The position numbers and the translations under genes are program-made. From Meconema thalassinum (Eukaryota; Arthropoda; Insecta; Orthoptera; Tettigoniidae), in contig OX336388.2 in assembly GCA_946902985.2 (NCBI GenBank), positions 130,078,346 through 130,142,345 of the forward strand: a stretch of DNA of 64,000 nt, in the 5' to 3' direction. The stretch's first letter is position 1. Every line of letters starts with the position of its first letter. The notes beneath the pieces are model-generated. The model did not search any database. It was not told the origin of the DNA and saw only the letters and a list, made by a program, of their open reading frames with translations. Below are positions 12,771-24,438 of this stretch, piece by piece.

Positions 12771-13042
12771 TTATATACAAACTAAACTCTCTGTATGTTT
12801 CAATTCGCTAGGAACGCTGTGCGTCATCCTGACCTCGTCAGCTGTCAGCTTGCCATCATGAAGAAAAGGAGGGGTTACGACCATCACTCCTCGGTTGAAA
12901 AGACGTGTTGCTATTTCAAGAAAGCTTTTGTCAACAATGGTCTCATCACGAGGTTCTAACAAAACAATATTAACAACCCACTGTCGTTTGTGATAAGATA
13001 AACACGTCACTTGATCTCCCGGCGTAGCATTTGGACGTAAAA
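12771..13042 (-). CDS. Possible exon or gene fragment of unrecognised protein
   Basis: A minus-strand frame of about 88 codons, open from 13,040 to a stop near 12,771. It has non-repetitive, globular-looking composition (segments GDQVTCLSYHKRQWVVN and EIATRLFNRGVMVV). An AG at 13,043-13,044 preceded by a mild pyrimidine run could be a splice acceptor, since a stop lies just upstream in the same frame. I do not recognise the family. It abuts the copia leader, so it may be a host exon truncated by that insertion, a captured fragment, or a chance frame. Confidence 0.3.
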
Positions 13043-14430
13043 CTTATCATACAACAGGGTGATAGGCTATACCGATTAAAAGTAATGGGAATAGAGAAAT
13101 GCTCTGCTATCTACCGTAGAAGGTTGTTTAACTTTTATTTCTGTACAATCGATAATCATCCATCACCCTGCATTACAGTTACTTATTTCTTCAACACCAC
13201 TGGCAGGGTTTCATCTACACTTTCCTACTGGTCCATAACACATTTGACAATATGGAAGCTAGAAGCATCGCAGTGGCGGTGAAAATACGTGACACAGAAT
13301 TTGGACTGGTACTTCATCTACAGCAGCCACCAGTAAGGAACACTTCCAGATAGGTAACATTTTAACCAATTCTACGCACGTGTGCCCCTACATTAGCACA
13401 AGAAATTGAAAAATAACATAGATCCCTCCTGCGGCGCTCACAAGCGACCGATCGTGACAGACGAGCATTCAAATGAAAGAGAATAGACATTAGCAGTGAC
13501 GCATTGCACTCTAATTTCATAAATATCTATAATTTCTTTACAGAAAGACTTTTAATAAAATGTATGAAGGGTGCGATTTGCAGATACTGTTTCTGTAGGA
13601 AAAGACGCTCCATGATTGCTGTCCACTTCACATTTTGGTCGCTGTGACGCCTGTCTCATATAATTTTAACATTCTGAGGTCTTTCCTTTATCATTTTGCA
13701 TGGATTTCAGAAATAGTAAATCAAAGGAATGAGTACTCAAATCGTAGACTATGATTTCATAAATATCGAATAACCGGCGAGTGTTAGGATGATCCAATTT
13801 TCAGTGATTGCCCTCTTAAGTTAGGGAACGTTGAACTTGGAGTTCTAATTGAAATGTAAATAGTGTACTATAATCGTTTGGTTGAAATAATAACATAACA
13901 ACCATTCTCCTTAAGTCTCTCATTATAAACCTATTGGGGAAAGTGTGGTTTAAGAAAATGCGAGATTTCTCGCTCGGGTCCGCTAGTGTAACTTAATTCG
14001 GAAAGAATGCAAATAAAAGGGCAGATATTCTGGGCCGGTTCAAGGTTCTTTTTGGCACATGCGAGATCAGGGTTTGACGCCGCTCTCTTAACTTATTCGT
14101 CTTGTAATTAATGGTATGTAATAATTTTATTGTTTATTACAAATTACAAATAAGTATGTGTGTTTTGTATTTGCATTAAATGAAAAATTGACTAATAGAA
14201 TAACACATACCGTATCATAAAAGACTTCTTATGAACAAACTTTTTAAAACATACTTTTCTCGCCTTAAGCTTGTCAAAGTCTTTCAAAATTGAATCAGTA
14301 TCAATAATGTTTAAAATTTGGTTTTCAGTTACCATTCCAATATTCCAAATGATATTGAGATTTATTTAGCGTATTTCTACATCACAAAATGTACAGTTAA
14401 ATAATATTACAATCATAATAGTACATTATT
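13043..14430. other. No gene or repeat recognised
   Basis: AT-rich sequence without a convincing coding frame, tRNA-like element or tandem repeat. It may be intergenic or intronic. Confidence 0.5.
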
Positions 14431-14436
14431 CAACGA

Positions 14437-14534
14437 GCCTATAATGGCTATAATTAAGACACGAGTGTCTTTATAAAACGAGCTTTAGCGAGTTTTATAA
14501 TTTCCATACGAGTGTCTTAATTACCATTATAGGC
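14437..14534. repeat. Nested inverted repeat (cruciform-like)
   Basis: Outer arms 'cctataatggctataattaa' and, about 60 bases on, the reverse complement of nearly the same text ending 'ccattatagg'. Inside them an inner hairpin pairs 'ttataaaac' with 'gttttataa'. The arrangement resembles a terminus or body of a small DNA element, but no target duplication was found. Confidence 0.6.
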
Positions 14535-15080
14535 GACTTGCATACGACTGTTTATGTTCGACGATAATTATAACTTTATTACATGTTTTAACATAAATAT
14601 TCATAAATATCTGTTCAGTAACTAGAATTTTGTGCTCGGGTGGTGCGCTAGGTAGCACATCTCCCTGTTCCAAGCTCTCTGGCCGGCCGACGCATGCGCT
14701 CTAAGTGCTTCAATGCCAGATGTGCAGATCGTGAACCAGTATTCAGCAAAACTGTCACCGTAGTCGTTTGAAATCAACGCGCCGAGTAGAAATTGGATTT
14801 AGGTATATTAAGGTACAGTGCTATTTCTTGTCTCATATTCACCAGTTTATTTACGCGAACATTTGGACGGTGCACTTTCGGTAATTTATATAGACATGTT
14901 GGATTTTGAGAGCATGCGCGAAGGTATCCTTATCTAATTAGTCAAAAAATTTGTTTCTTGAGCTGTGATTGGTGGGAGAAACTGTTTCATAATGAATAAT
15001 AGTGTTATAATGACCATCATTATGATACAGTTTTCAGACACATAATAGTCAGGGTCGAACATAAAGATAATTATAACAGA
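14535..15080. other. No gene recognised; short inverted pair
   Basis: Contains 'tatgttcgac' near 14,551 and its reverse complement near 15,053, each followed by 'gataattataac'. This may mark ends of a short DNA element. No coding sequence seen. Confidence 0.4.
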
Positions 15081-15690
15081 CTACAAACTAATATCAAGTC
15101 CATGAATATAGTCCAGTGATCCCTCCGTCATCACCAGGAACTCTGATTGGTCGCCAGCGAAAGCTCTCAAGGGACATTCGTGCACCACATGGAAGACCGT
15201 CTGCTTTTCAGCACCACAGTCACAGCTTGGAGACTCTCTTTTCTTCCACTTGTACATAAGGTCTGCACATCTTCCAGTGTTGGTTCTTATTCTATTAAGT
15301 ATTGACCAGTCCTTGCGTGGTAATTCAAACCGGGTGGCTTCGTTGATATGCACGGCATCTTCAATTGCTCTGCTGTTGCGTTGGTCTGCCATGATTGCCT
15401 CCAGCAGTCATCAGTATTAAAGTTGTTGGCATATAAAGCTCTCGCGGTTTCAAGGGGTGGATGACGAGAGCGAAGCCTACCTCTTCCGATGTATGGTATG
15501 TCTTCATGCACAGCAAGGTGTGGACTTTTGTACAGCCTTTTGTACTCGCGTAATAGTGCATTTTTCCGACTCAGAGATGGAGGTTGTATGTGGCTAAGTA
15601 TGGGTAGCCAGAAAGTCGGCGTGGGTCTGATTGTGCCAGATATTGAGATGTAATATCTCAATAAAATGTTGAGATCCAATGCTTAATATA
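15081..15690 (-). pseudogene. Non-LTR retrotransposon (LINE E) ORF2 C-terminus
   Basis: Two overlapping minus frames joined by a frameshift near 15,380 encode the end of a non-LTR polymerase. They include the motif 'LNRIRTNTGRCADLMYKW' followed by a cysteine/histidine cluster 'CDCGAEKQTVFHVVHECPL' that is common after the RT in Jockey/R1-like elements. The 5' part is absent and no endonuclease or RT palm is visible, so this is a 5'-truncated, frameshifted copy. Clade placement is approximate. Confidence 0.75.
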
Positions 15691-16704
15691 TGTTCATATT
15701 CAGGGGCGCCAAAGTTTATATTTCAGTTTTATAGCGTCGCAAATTCAAAATATGATTTTCGAACGAAAAATAAAATAAAAACGCCGGCTTCACCAGCGCG
15801 GCGCCCCAACCGTGCCAGCATCCCATGGGGGCCTCGCGCCGCCCCTGCAGACATTTAAATGTTTCGATCATAAATCCCATGCTCGAAGTTTAACCGAGTC
15901 GAACTTTCATCTTGCCCTGTGCAATATTGCACGCAATCGATATTAGTTCGCATGTATCGATAGACGTGAATAAACAGAGAATCGATCAATACGCATCCAG
16001 TGTTTTTCATTTAATAAAAGTAAAATTACGTTTTTCCTTGTATTCATGTGTTCATAAACTATGTTATTATTAATCCGCTAGTAAAATATGTTGAATTAGA
16101 TGGATAAACTAAAAGTTTCATTTGTATCGTAGATTGCCTTGCCAACTGTTGGTAGCATACAGAACTATTTTGCAGCCAGTTATGACTGCTAGCGCTCCAG
16201 GCGTCGGCAGGCCATACTACTTCGAGCTAAGTTAGAGTTGGCTTCTAAACCCCTGCCCACCTGGTGCAGACCAATAAAGAACTGTATATTATCCAAATAC
16301 CTCCACACCTTTCCGGTCTGGCAAACTATTATTACATCGTTCGACGTAGAATAATTATATCATTCCATCGGCGTTGCACAAATTAAATATAAAAGTACGC
16401 GTTAAAAGCATTATGGCATTGTTTTGTAACCACTCGTATGTTCATGATAACAATCGTGATTTAAGTATGTAATGCTGGGACTAAAACTTTACTCTTTGGG
16501 ACGTAACATCCCTTGAAATTAAATAATTTTTGTAAACCAACACTCATCTCTCTAGCGGATTTAGTGAAGTCACGAGCTGCTTTTGAGGTGTAGGCGGTCT
16601 GGTTAATTATTTGAAATAAACTCAGAAACTGTCCTAGATCTCTAACCAATGCACATGTCTAAAAATGAGCTTAACCGATTTTTCGGAGTATCGGTGACAG
16701 AAAG
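15691..16704. other. No gene recognised
   Basis: Includes a GC-richer patch at 15,780-15,850 and otherwise AT-rich sequence. The short minus frame at 16,461-16,649 shows no family resemblance and was not called. Confidence 0.4.
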
Positions 16705-17040
16705 AAGCCTCCGTGGCTTAGGCGGCAGCACGCCGCCCTCTCACCGCTGGGTCCGTGGTTCAAATACCGGTCACCCCATGTGAGATCTGTGCTGGACAAA
16801 ACGGAGGCAGACAGGTTTTTCTCCGGGTACTCCGGTTTTCCCTGTCAAAATTTCATTCCAGCAACACTCTCCACTATCATTTCATTTCATCTGTCATTCA
16901 TTTAATCATTGCCCCAGAGGAGTGCGTCAGGCCTCGGCAGCCGGCACAGTTCATATCCTCGCCGCTAGATGGGGGCTTCATTCATTCCATTCCTGACCCG
17001 GTCGGAGACTGGAAGCAGGCTGTGGATTTTCATTTTCATC
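16705..17040 (+). mobile_element. tRNA-headed SINE, family A, copy 3
   Basis: Same head, B box and 3' end as copy 2. An 8-bp duplication 'acagaaag' lies at 16,697-16,704 and 17,041-17,048. The body is nearly identical to copies 2 and 4. Confidence 0.9.
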
Positions 17041-17319
17041 ACAGAAAGCACGTAATATTCACCTCTTATAATTTAAGTGTTATTATACCAAATGCATAGG
17101 GAAATGTTTGTTAACATGATGTGCAATAAATTAACAAACGGAATGTCATTACCCGTATCGTGTCTCTGAGATACCAATTATTTACAGAATTTAATGTAGG
17201 TTTAAAAGTAAAATGACTTCACTTTTATGACGAGTGTTCATACAATATAATATACAAGTACAATATACAACAGGGACTGGTACTTAATCTGGAGGTTTGT
17301 AACAGAAACAATCTTATTT

Positions 17320-17845
17320 ACAGCGGCTTCGGTGGCGTAGTTGGTAGCATAGTGAGCTTCTATGCCCAAGATAGCGGGCTCAAACCCGGCCGAAGCCGTC
17401 GGATTTTTTAAGAGCGTTAAAAATCCCTCAGTATGCCTTCCTTCGGAGGGGAAGTAAAGCCGGCGGTCCCATGTCATAGATTTATGGCATGATAAAGAAC
17501 CTTCCACTAATTACACCTGTGTGAAGCTAAATTGGAAAGGTTAAGAATGTAAACAACGCTCTTAGGTTTCTACGTTCGTTGCCAAGAGCCGACTGCGGTG
17601 GCGTCTAGTAGCTTTGTTCTGAACTAGGCCTAGTAGTCGTTGACGGTGGTGCTTAGCGGAAAAAGTAGGAACTATTTGAAAAATTCTAAGTTGCAGTCTG
17701 TACTTAAATTAAAAAAACAGATAACGCACACTAATACAGTCATCACAATTAACGCCGGTTACCAGACAGATTCTACACACACCCAAAGTACACGGGGCTA
17801 CATGACCGCGTTGTCGCAGCCCCTAAACCTAAGAACCAACCAATC
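17320..17845 (+). repeat. tRNA-headed interspersed repeat, family D, copy 1
   Basis: Begins 'cggcttcggtggcgtagtt' with a tRNA-like head and contains 'ccttccttcggaggggaagt', then a body running to 'gtcgcagcccctaaac'. The same order of blocks, more diverged, is found at 51,741-52,097. The shared length of over 350 bp shows that the repeat extends beyond its SINE-like head. No conserved frame. Confidence 0.75.
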
Positions 17846-18567
17846 TTACAGTATTTATGTACAGTTATACATTACAAATTGTAGAATATATTGGCCAAAA
17901 TTGGAAGTATGCAGAGCCTATTTTGTCACAGATACTTCCGTGACAGCGTATCTGATATATCGGTGACAAAGTAGCAGGCTGTGATTTATCGACCATCTCT
18001 ACACATGTCATCAATGAAGTTCGTTAATATCTTCGATATTGGAAGTTTTAACTATTGCGGCTCTTAACAATTAGAAACGCCGGGCTGTAGGAATTTTGCC
18101 TCGAAGGAGATGTTTAACGTGCCAGCATAACGAATAGAATAAGAAGTGATATCACTGGCCTAGTACGCCTGGTCCGCCGCAGCGCAGCGCTGGCTCCGAT
18201 CTGTGATGTAAGTTAGCATTGGCGCTTACGAGACTTTTAAAACCTTGCGACCTGTTTTACATGTTAAAACACCACAAGATATCATCATAGGCGCTAATAA
18301 GTTCAACATCTCAACTTACTTTACTGTGCCCAATTATAATTTAATAAGTCGTCTACTGTAATAGTCCAGTTTCGACAATAAGCGAAGACAGAGAACAAGT
18401 TCAAAATGCAATTAGTTTTGCCAGCTATCGGTAAATAATAATAAAAAAAAAGAACGGAAAAATTAACCTCGCTTTCAGAAAGGATTTCTTCACATTGTTA
18501 CACATTTTACATTCCCTTAACAGTCTTGCAACACAGCAAAAATATAAAAAACCGTACGAACGCAACT
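17846..18567. other. No gene or repeat recognised
   Basis: AT-rich with short A runs. No supported feature. Confidence 0.4.
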
Positions 18568-18921
18568 TTCAACTTTACCGTAGATTATTATAAAATTGAA
18601 TAATAACCATAAATTTCACTCCACAAACACCAAAATCAGTAAACTACCATCATTTCAGAAGAACTTAACATTAAACAGGCATAGAAGACATAGTATTGAC
18701 CCCTTCATAGAGTAGGCTATTGCCTAAACCCGATCACGGCTCCTTCAACTTTACCTTAGAATATTACAGAAATCAATTATACCCATACATTTCACTCCAC
18801 AAACACCAAACTCAATAATCTACCATCATTTCAGTAGCACTTAACATTTAATAGACATAGAAGGCACAGTCATGACCCCTTCTTAGAGTAGGCTATTGCC
18901 TAAAACTGATCATGCCTCCTT
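18568..18921. repeat. Two tandem ~177-bp copies
   Basis: The block from 'caactttaccgtaga' through 'agagtaggctattgcctaa' occurs twice in a row, with phases near 18,568 and 18,745. The copies share long identical phrases such as 'cactccacaaacaccaaa' and 'taccatcatttcag' but differ at many positions, so the duplication is old. Confidence 0.8.
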
Positions 18922-19678
18922 CAGCATTACGGTATGTTTTTAAACTCATTGTCGTTTTATTCTCATCCCTTTCTTCACAGAGGTAGTCTTTAATGGCATC
19001 AAGAGCATTTTTATTTACACCATATTGGACAAATAGTTGGGCAAATTAGGAAATATACGTGGAACAGAATAGTCTTTTAATCGCCAGTTGGTTCTTGGGA
19101 GAAGTACAGTACTACTTCCTATCACAAATTTGTCAAATTTAACAATTAAATCTTCTGAAAAGTGAGCATCACAGATGTAGGACTTTTCGATAAGTTCCCT
19201 ATCCTTCCCTGGTATGACCCCTTTGCACTTAATAAAACGTTCCTTATCTTAGTTTGAAAAACCGTCTGACCTCTTTACAGTCCCCATAGCCAGATCTGCA
19301 TCCTGGTACAAAACAGCAAGGCATCTTCACTACTCACATTAAGCACTCATGAAAATGTAAGGGCTAAACTGCTGTTTACCTACATTAAATAACAATAAAA
19401 TTAACATACGAAGATAACGTCAACACACGAAAAGAAATTAAATTCCATTTCAGTTAATGCTTCCTACAATAGGATTTCAGGTATTAATAATATGAAGTAA
19501 TAGTGTAAGCACTTGTATATCAATAAACGTTTGCACAGAACACCACCAAAACACTCCGACCGATTAAATACTTAATATATCGCACATAAACACATAAACA
19601 TATTTGGAAATCAACAATCTCAAATCGACTGTAGCGCTGCGTAGCGGCGAGTGCCAACCCGATCCGTATTCATTACAT
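18922..19678. other. No gene recognised
   Basis: Sequence without convincing coding frames or repeats. Confidence 0.4.
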
Positions 19679-19685
19679 GCTATTG

Positions 19686-20774
19686 CATGGTCGACTCTAG
19701 AAAGGTCGGAAGGTTCGACCTGACAACACTGTAGCTACGGTTGTTGTCAGTCATACTTCGTCTCGAGCGCCTGAACAGCTGTTTGCTGGGAAGGGAGGCG
19801 ACAAAAACTACGGAATTAATATTGGACACAAAGTTTAGTAAGACATCTGTTTATTTATTTTTATTATTTACGTATGACCAGTGTTACAATCGGAAATAAA
19901 TGAATAGCGTACATATGATCGTGAAAAGTTGTTATAAGAGCCAAGCAGCTGGCATTAGGCGTGAATGACACGGAAATAATTTACCAACATAAATGTGTTA
20001 AGCAAAATAAAGAAAATTCTTTTATGCTTCTATTCGTATTTTACTACTCTGAAGTACGGTAATAAAAACATTGCCGGTATTATAATAATAATATGGAGTA
20101 AGTAGATGCAATTGAGGGTTATGTGGTGCAAAAATGTAGGCTATCTCCCGTAACATCTTTACACTGTAGGCCTATAAACCCTAAATTCCGCCACACATGT
20201 ACCGTATGTAGATAATTTACTACCACTATAGAAATACTCTGTTGTGCTGGTATTTCATAAATATATCAGATTACTTATGTTTCCTTCCTCAAGTGTCTGC
20301 AACTTTCTATTCCCATAACCAAGTTTGCTGACATCAACAGCATCATTCCTAGCCTGTGAATAATTCTTTAGCAATACATTGGCAATAACTGAAAGTTACA
20401 GCTGGGGACAAAACATTTATCTGGCATTGTTACTGTGCCGAAACATTCCTGGAAAATCAAAGTTTAAAACATGAAGTACGTGTGATAATTACATGTACCG
20501 TACAAGCACACTCGTCAGTGTGTCCTCGATTAGGGATTACAGTTAAAATCTCACTTGGAAGGATAGTATGAACGCTACTATAAAGCGTATGAACGTACAA
20601 AGCATAAGAAACAAAATATAGAAGGAAATATCCCTGTGAGATAAACGAGAACACCTTTCAGACTGAACCAAAGACTGAACGTTTCCTTCGTGTTGCCGCC
20701 TGACAAGCGTAGGCCTATGACTGATGAACATGTTGCCAAGTCTCAGCCTTCCGACCTATCTAGAGTCGACCGTG
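19686..20774. mobile_element. Non-autonomous hAT-like DNA transposon
   Basis: Imperfect terminal inverted repeats of about 48 bp: 'catggtcgactctagaaagg' at the left, and the reverse complement of 'cctatctagagtcgaccgtg' at the right. The ends are CA...TG. 'gctattg' flanks the element on both sides (19,679-19,685 and 20,775-20,781). hAT elements make 8-bp duplications; 7 match here. The 1.09-kb interior has no transposase, so it would depend on an enzyme supplied elsewhere. Confidence 0.75.
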
Positions 20775-20781
20775 GCTATTG

Positions 20782-21602
20782 AGGGAGAAGAGATCACACT
20801 TTATATTCTATTCGTTATGGTGCCAGTAAATCATTCTTCCGTACCGTATGTTTGTTTGCAACAGGTGGAAATCACGCATTAATTATTACCACCCTAGGGG
20901 CTCACACAATTTGTGGGACGCAAGAAGTTGCACCCTCTTTATTAATATTATTTCTGTCACAAGGGCTCACTGTTGTGTGACACGAAAGAGCTTTAACCAG
21001 CGTATTACTCGAAGTGCCATCGATTCCCACCCTTCAATCGAACTCCAGATGAGTCGGACACTGCAATGGTCCGCGCTTGTTCGGTGTTCGCCGCATTTTT
21101 GGATTAGCTGTGTAATCTACTCGATCAACATTGTACAAAGTTTCAATCGGAATCCTGCAAAGGCTTGCTACAAAAGAATGTTCATAACATTTTATTAATC
21201 TAAGTAAGTACGGTATCCGCGCAACATTATTCTGGATGAGAGCCATATGTAAATTATGTAACTCCCACACGTCACGCTAACAACCAGCTTGTTATCGGTC
21301 ACACAACACACCAAGTGACAAGGAAAACACCATCCACGAGATTTTTGATATCCTCATTGATGTTTATGAAGTTTATCACGGTCTATTCGAGCACCCGTGA
21401 GATCATTCGCGAGCGGAGGTGCGCCTGTTCGTGTGAGCGCATAGCAGGATTAGCAGGCACATGACGTAGAGGGCTTTGGCTGTCGTGCAATTTATCTTGA
21501 TGTCGTCTGGTTTAAGGCTTAAGTGCCGGGTATGCGAAGTTATGTAATTGGTTGCGAATTTATCAGGACATCCATTAAACGAATAGCAGTAGAGTCGAAG
21601 TG
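20782..21602. other. Region upstream of the candidate gene; no gene seen
   Basis: Less repetitive than its surroundings. Two short phrases ('ggggctcacacaatttgtgg' at about 20,896 and a similar one 60 bases on) resemble the start of the retroposon at 53,510. It would hold the 5' flank of the gene at 21,835. Confidence 0.4.
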
Positions 21603-21609
21603 TATAAAA
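21603..21609 (+). promoter_or_regulatory. Possible TATA box of the candidate gene
   Basis: 'tataaaa' lies about 230 bases upstream of the proposed start codon and would place a transcription start near 21,635. This is only a sequence match; no initiator or downstream element is obvious. Confidence 0.25.
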
Positions 21610-21834
21610 CGTCCTTCAGGTTTTGCGAAGGGTACACTACTGTTGTTCTGTGGTACACTGTTACGATTATAGTAGAATGCTTGGCAGACTGTGAATTGTT
21701 TTGCCTTTCAAATTATATAGTGGATTATGAAATGAAATGGATGGAAGAACTAGTTATCAGTGCTTAATTATTATACGTTCCTTCAGGTTTTTTAACGTTA
21801 CATATTAAATTACATGAACTTCTAGAGCATTGAA

Positions 21835-22325
21835 ATGGGACGCCTTCCATACACTGGTAAAGACCGGGAGGTAAGGTTTGCCGGTATTATAATCAATATT
21901 GTTAATGATAATGGGCCTTTGACGATGAAGTAAATGAAATGAAAATCGATATCTTTGTTTTTAGTTGCTTTTGTCAACTTGTCATTGGCCAGAGTACCTG
22001 CTATAGGCTACTGATATTGACATGAACTAGTTGAACTGATCTAGTTTTAACTTTTCCAGCGTCACTACTCCACAACTCCACCAGTGTCACTATTGTTGGT
22101 GTCGGTCCTGGGTTCAATAGGGATGGCTGCTGGATCAGTGTTGCTGTTGGGACCAGAAGACCGCATCTCGCCTGCCCGTGGGGCAGGGCTGTCACTACTT
22201 GGTCTAGTCTTCTTTGTATCGCTGTTTGATCTCCTCAATCATTTTGCATTACGCACAACTACAGGACACATGTTCCGCAAGAAGTATGAACTAACATTGG
22301 CTGAAGTGCTGGACATTTCTAACAA
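21835..22325 (+). CDS. Candidate host gene: first two coding exons of a multi-pass membrane protein
   Basis: Exon 1 (21,835-21,870) gives 12 codons from ATG (MGRLPYTGKDRE) up to 'gag|gtaagg'. The intron (21,871-22,059) ends in 'cttttccag'. Exon 2 (22,060-22,325) continues in phase 0 for 88 codons plus two bases and stops at 'aacaa|gtaagtg', a strong donor. The encoded N-terminus has two long hydrophobic stretches (about residues 21-42 and 52-74). These are separated by a short loop (GPEDRISPARGAG) and followed by a basic, polar tail (MFRKKYELTLAEVLDISNK). This is the only place in the window where a start codon, matching splice phases and membrane-protein composition agree. The family is not recognised, and later exons were not found. 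The start could also lie in an upstream exon. Confidence 0.6.
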
Positions 22326-23167
22326 GTAAGTGAAAATACTCTAGTTAACTACTGTACCGTAGACCAACCTGAAGGAGTCTCTGACGGGAATGAGTTGCTG
22401 AAATTAAAGTACCTTTATGGGATTTTATGATATTACCAACTGAAAGTTGCTAAATTAGGGTAATTATTTCGACACAGTAGCCTATCGAATAGTTTGTGGT
22501 ACTGGAGAATTGCTCTCCCTATTATGTTTCTGAGTTAGTCGGCCCAAAGGCTGGTCATATACTCAAAAGCATTGTTATACTGTAGGTTTATGTGTAAAAT
22601 CCCCAAAAACCAACGCAGGAAGCTCGTGTTGTGTATGGTGCCAGCTGCCAGATATATATCGCAAACATTTCCTATAGAAACCGGTAATGTGACAGAGATC
22701 AAGGAGTTAAACTGCTTGCCACTTGGGAGTTTTACCGCATATTAGATGTGCCAATATGGCTGCGACTGGCGACGATGGGATTTGCTGTTCATGTGGCTAT
22801 ATATATGGTATTGATTGGATGGAAATTACCAACTGGTTCAAGTTCATGTATATACCGCGATTCCTATGTTTTGAGGAGAATTTACTAATTCTGCACACCG
22901 TGAGAACATGCCTTATTTCACTTTTAACACCTTAGCTTATTGAAAATATATCATTTATGATATGCATACCTTTCGGGGAGTTGTTGGGAGTCGTTTCACA
23001 ATCTCTTCATACTCAATAGCCACTGCTGCACCGCAATAATTGTTATTTCACGGAAATAATGCATTTTCGTTCACTTACGAACGCCATCTTCGACAGTCAT
23101 GTGACACCCGAAAGACGATCATGTGACTACGTTACCAACTTCAGTAAAGAAATTCACCACATGCCTT
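22326..23167. other. Probable intron sequence; no gene recognised
   Basis: Follows the donor site of the candidate gene. No further exon could be supported here. Confidence 0.4.
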
Positions 23168-23410
23168 CGCTACTAAGTTAGGCACTGTCTTGCGGAAAAT
23201 TACTGCTAGTACCACAAGCAAGGGGGTCTGGGGCGTAAGCCCCATGTTAGGTTTGTTTTTGTATGTAAAACATTAATAAGATAGAATTTATGTACGCTAC
23301 TAGGTTAGGTACTGCCTGGCCAAAAATTACTGCTAGTACCACAAGCAAGGGGGTCTGGGGCATAAGCCCCAGGTTAGGTTTGTTTTTGTAGGCCTATGTA
23401 AAACATTATA
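23168..23410. repeat. Two ~115-bp tandem copies, likely source of the 40-bp satellite
   Basis: Two direct copies (about 23,168-23,275 and 23,295-23,410) share 'agtaccacaagcaagggggt' and the following text. Each opens with a phrase like 'gctactaggttaggtactgc', which is very close to half of the 40-bp satellite unit that starts near 23,950. The same block, inverted, opens the minus-orientation satellite block at 28,410-28,490. Confidence 0.75.
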
Positions 23411-23949
23411 AATACATAAATAAACACTGTAATGGAGTTCACTTTCCACTGAGTATAGCGATTTCATAAATCGCGTGCGAAATAGTACCAAACGCGTGGG
23501 GTTGGCATTACTGACTCAGTGAGAAAGATGGAAGTCAGAACTTCGATTTCAACTATATAAGTAATGTTGCTATTTGGGATGGCTGGGTAGGTCTATGACA
23601 GCGGACGAGTCAATATCTATTAATTTATCATCTCCAGATACCATTACTACAGGTACTTTGGCTAATTTCATTACTCAATTTTTTTATTACATGTGTTCTC
23701 ACGGTGTGCAGCGCCACCGAGAATTTTTAGTGTAGTCGATGACATATGGACGTTGATGTTCATTTGTTTGATGTTGTGCCCTGATTGCTGCTATGTAACT
23801 CGACTGTATGAGGTTTCGAACAGTGTGTTGTTAAATGTGGATGCGGTCGGATGCATTCAAATGCAAGGTTTGGTCGTGTGTTACAAACGTTCATAATTAC
23901 TTTTAGATGTTCAATTCAATTGAAAAGTTGCACTGCACTCTTCTAAAAC
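23411..23949. other. Satellite-flanking sequence, duplicated at 28,990-29,115
   Basis: No gene. The last ~145 bases (about 23,805-23,949) reappear in the same orientation at about 28,990-29,115, just before the next satellite block. They share 'agttgcactgcactcttcta'-like text and 'aaaaccatgg', so flank and array were copied together. Confidence 0.65.
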
Positions 23950-24065
23950 CATGGCAAGACGAAATCATTGGTCGCTAGGTTAGATGACTGTCTGGACAAA
24001 ACCATTGGTTGCTACTAGGTTAGACTACTGTCTGAGCAAAACCATTGGTTGCTTCTAGGTTAGAC

Positions 24066-24438
24066 TCATCATCATTGGCTATCACTCGCAAACGAGTATA
24101 AAATTGTCTTCCAAAACATTCACTGGTGGGTTCTCAGGTGACTGTGGAGACCAATCCTCGAGCTACAAACTCACCCACACTGGTGGCAAGTTTTATCATC
24201 ACCAAGGTGCTGAGGGTTGTATCTTCTCATAGACTCCCGTTCTTTACGAGCGATTTGCTTCAGAGCCTCAGCACTCTGGCGGTCCTGCTCGAAAAGTAGA
24301 GGGCCATTGTGAACGAGTCGACGCCATGCCAGACGGTCAGCTGCTGTCGTCTCCCAATTTGGGATGTTAATCGAGCATTTCTTCGTGTTTGACTTTAAAG
24401 CATCCTTGAATCTCTTCCTCTGTCCTCCCTGATGCCGA
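24066..24438 (-). pseudogene. 5'-truncated LINE (LINE G) ORF2 C-terminus inside the satellite
   Basis: Minus-strand translation from 24,432 gives 'GGQRKRFKDALKSNTKKC', then 'WETTAADRLAWRRLVHNG', a basic helix, and a C2H2-like finger ('CHQCG' ... 'HSHLRTH') interrupted by one TGA, before the stop. This is the standard C-terminal end of a large group of arthropod and nematode non-LTR elements with a terminal zinc finger. The element ends in ATG repeats (plus strand 'catcatcatt' at 24,067). It lies opposite to the satellite orientation. Confidence 0.85.

Larger units (their letters stand above)
10317..12780 (-). mobile_element. Copia-type LTR retrotransposon, internally deleted
   Basis: Minus-strand pol fragments occur in the Ty1/copia order: integrase C-terminus, then reverse transcriptase with YVDD, then RNase H. 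They are preceded by a gag-like start at 12,561. Most of gag, the protease and the integrase core are missing, and the remaining frames are broken. Upstream sequence at 12,562-12,780 may be leader or 5' LTR, and a C-rich run at 10,266-10,278 (G-rich in the coding sense) resembles a polypurine tract. I found no matching pair of LTRs, so the ends are uncertain. Confidence 0.8.

Noticed and set aside
17640..17966. 108-codon plus-strand frame
   Set aside because: It lies in repeat family D, and the copy at 51.8-52.1 kb does not preserve the frame.
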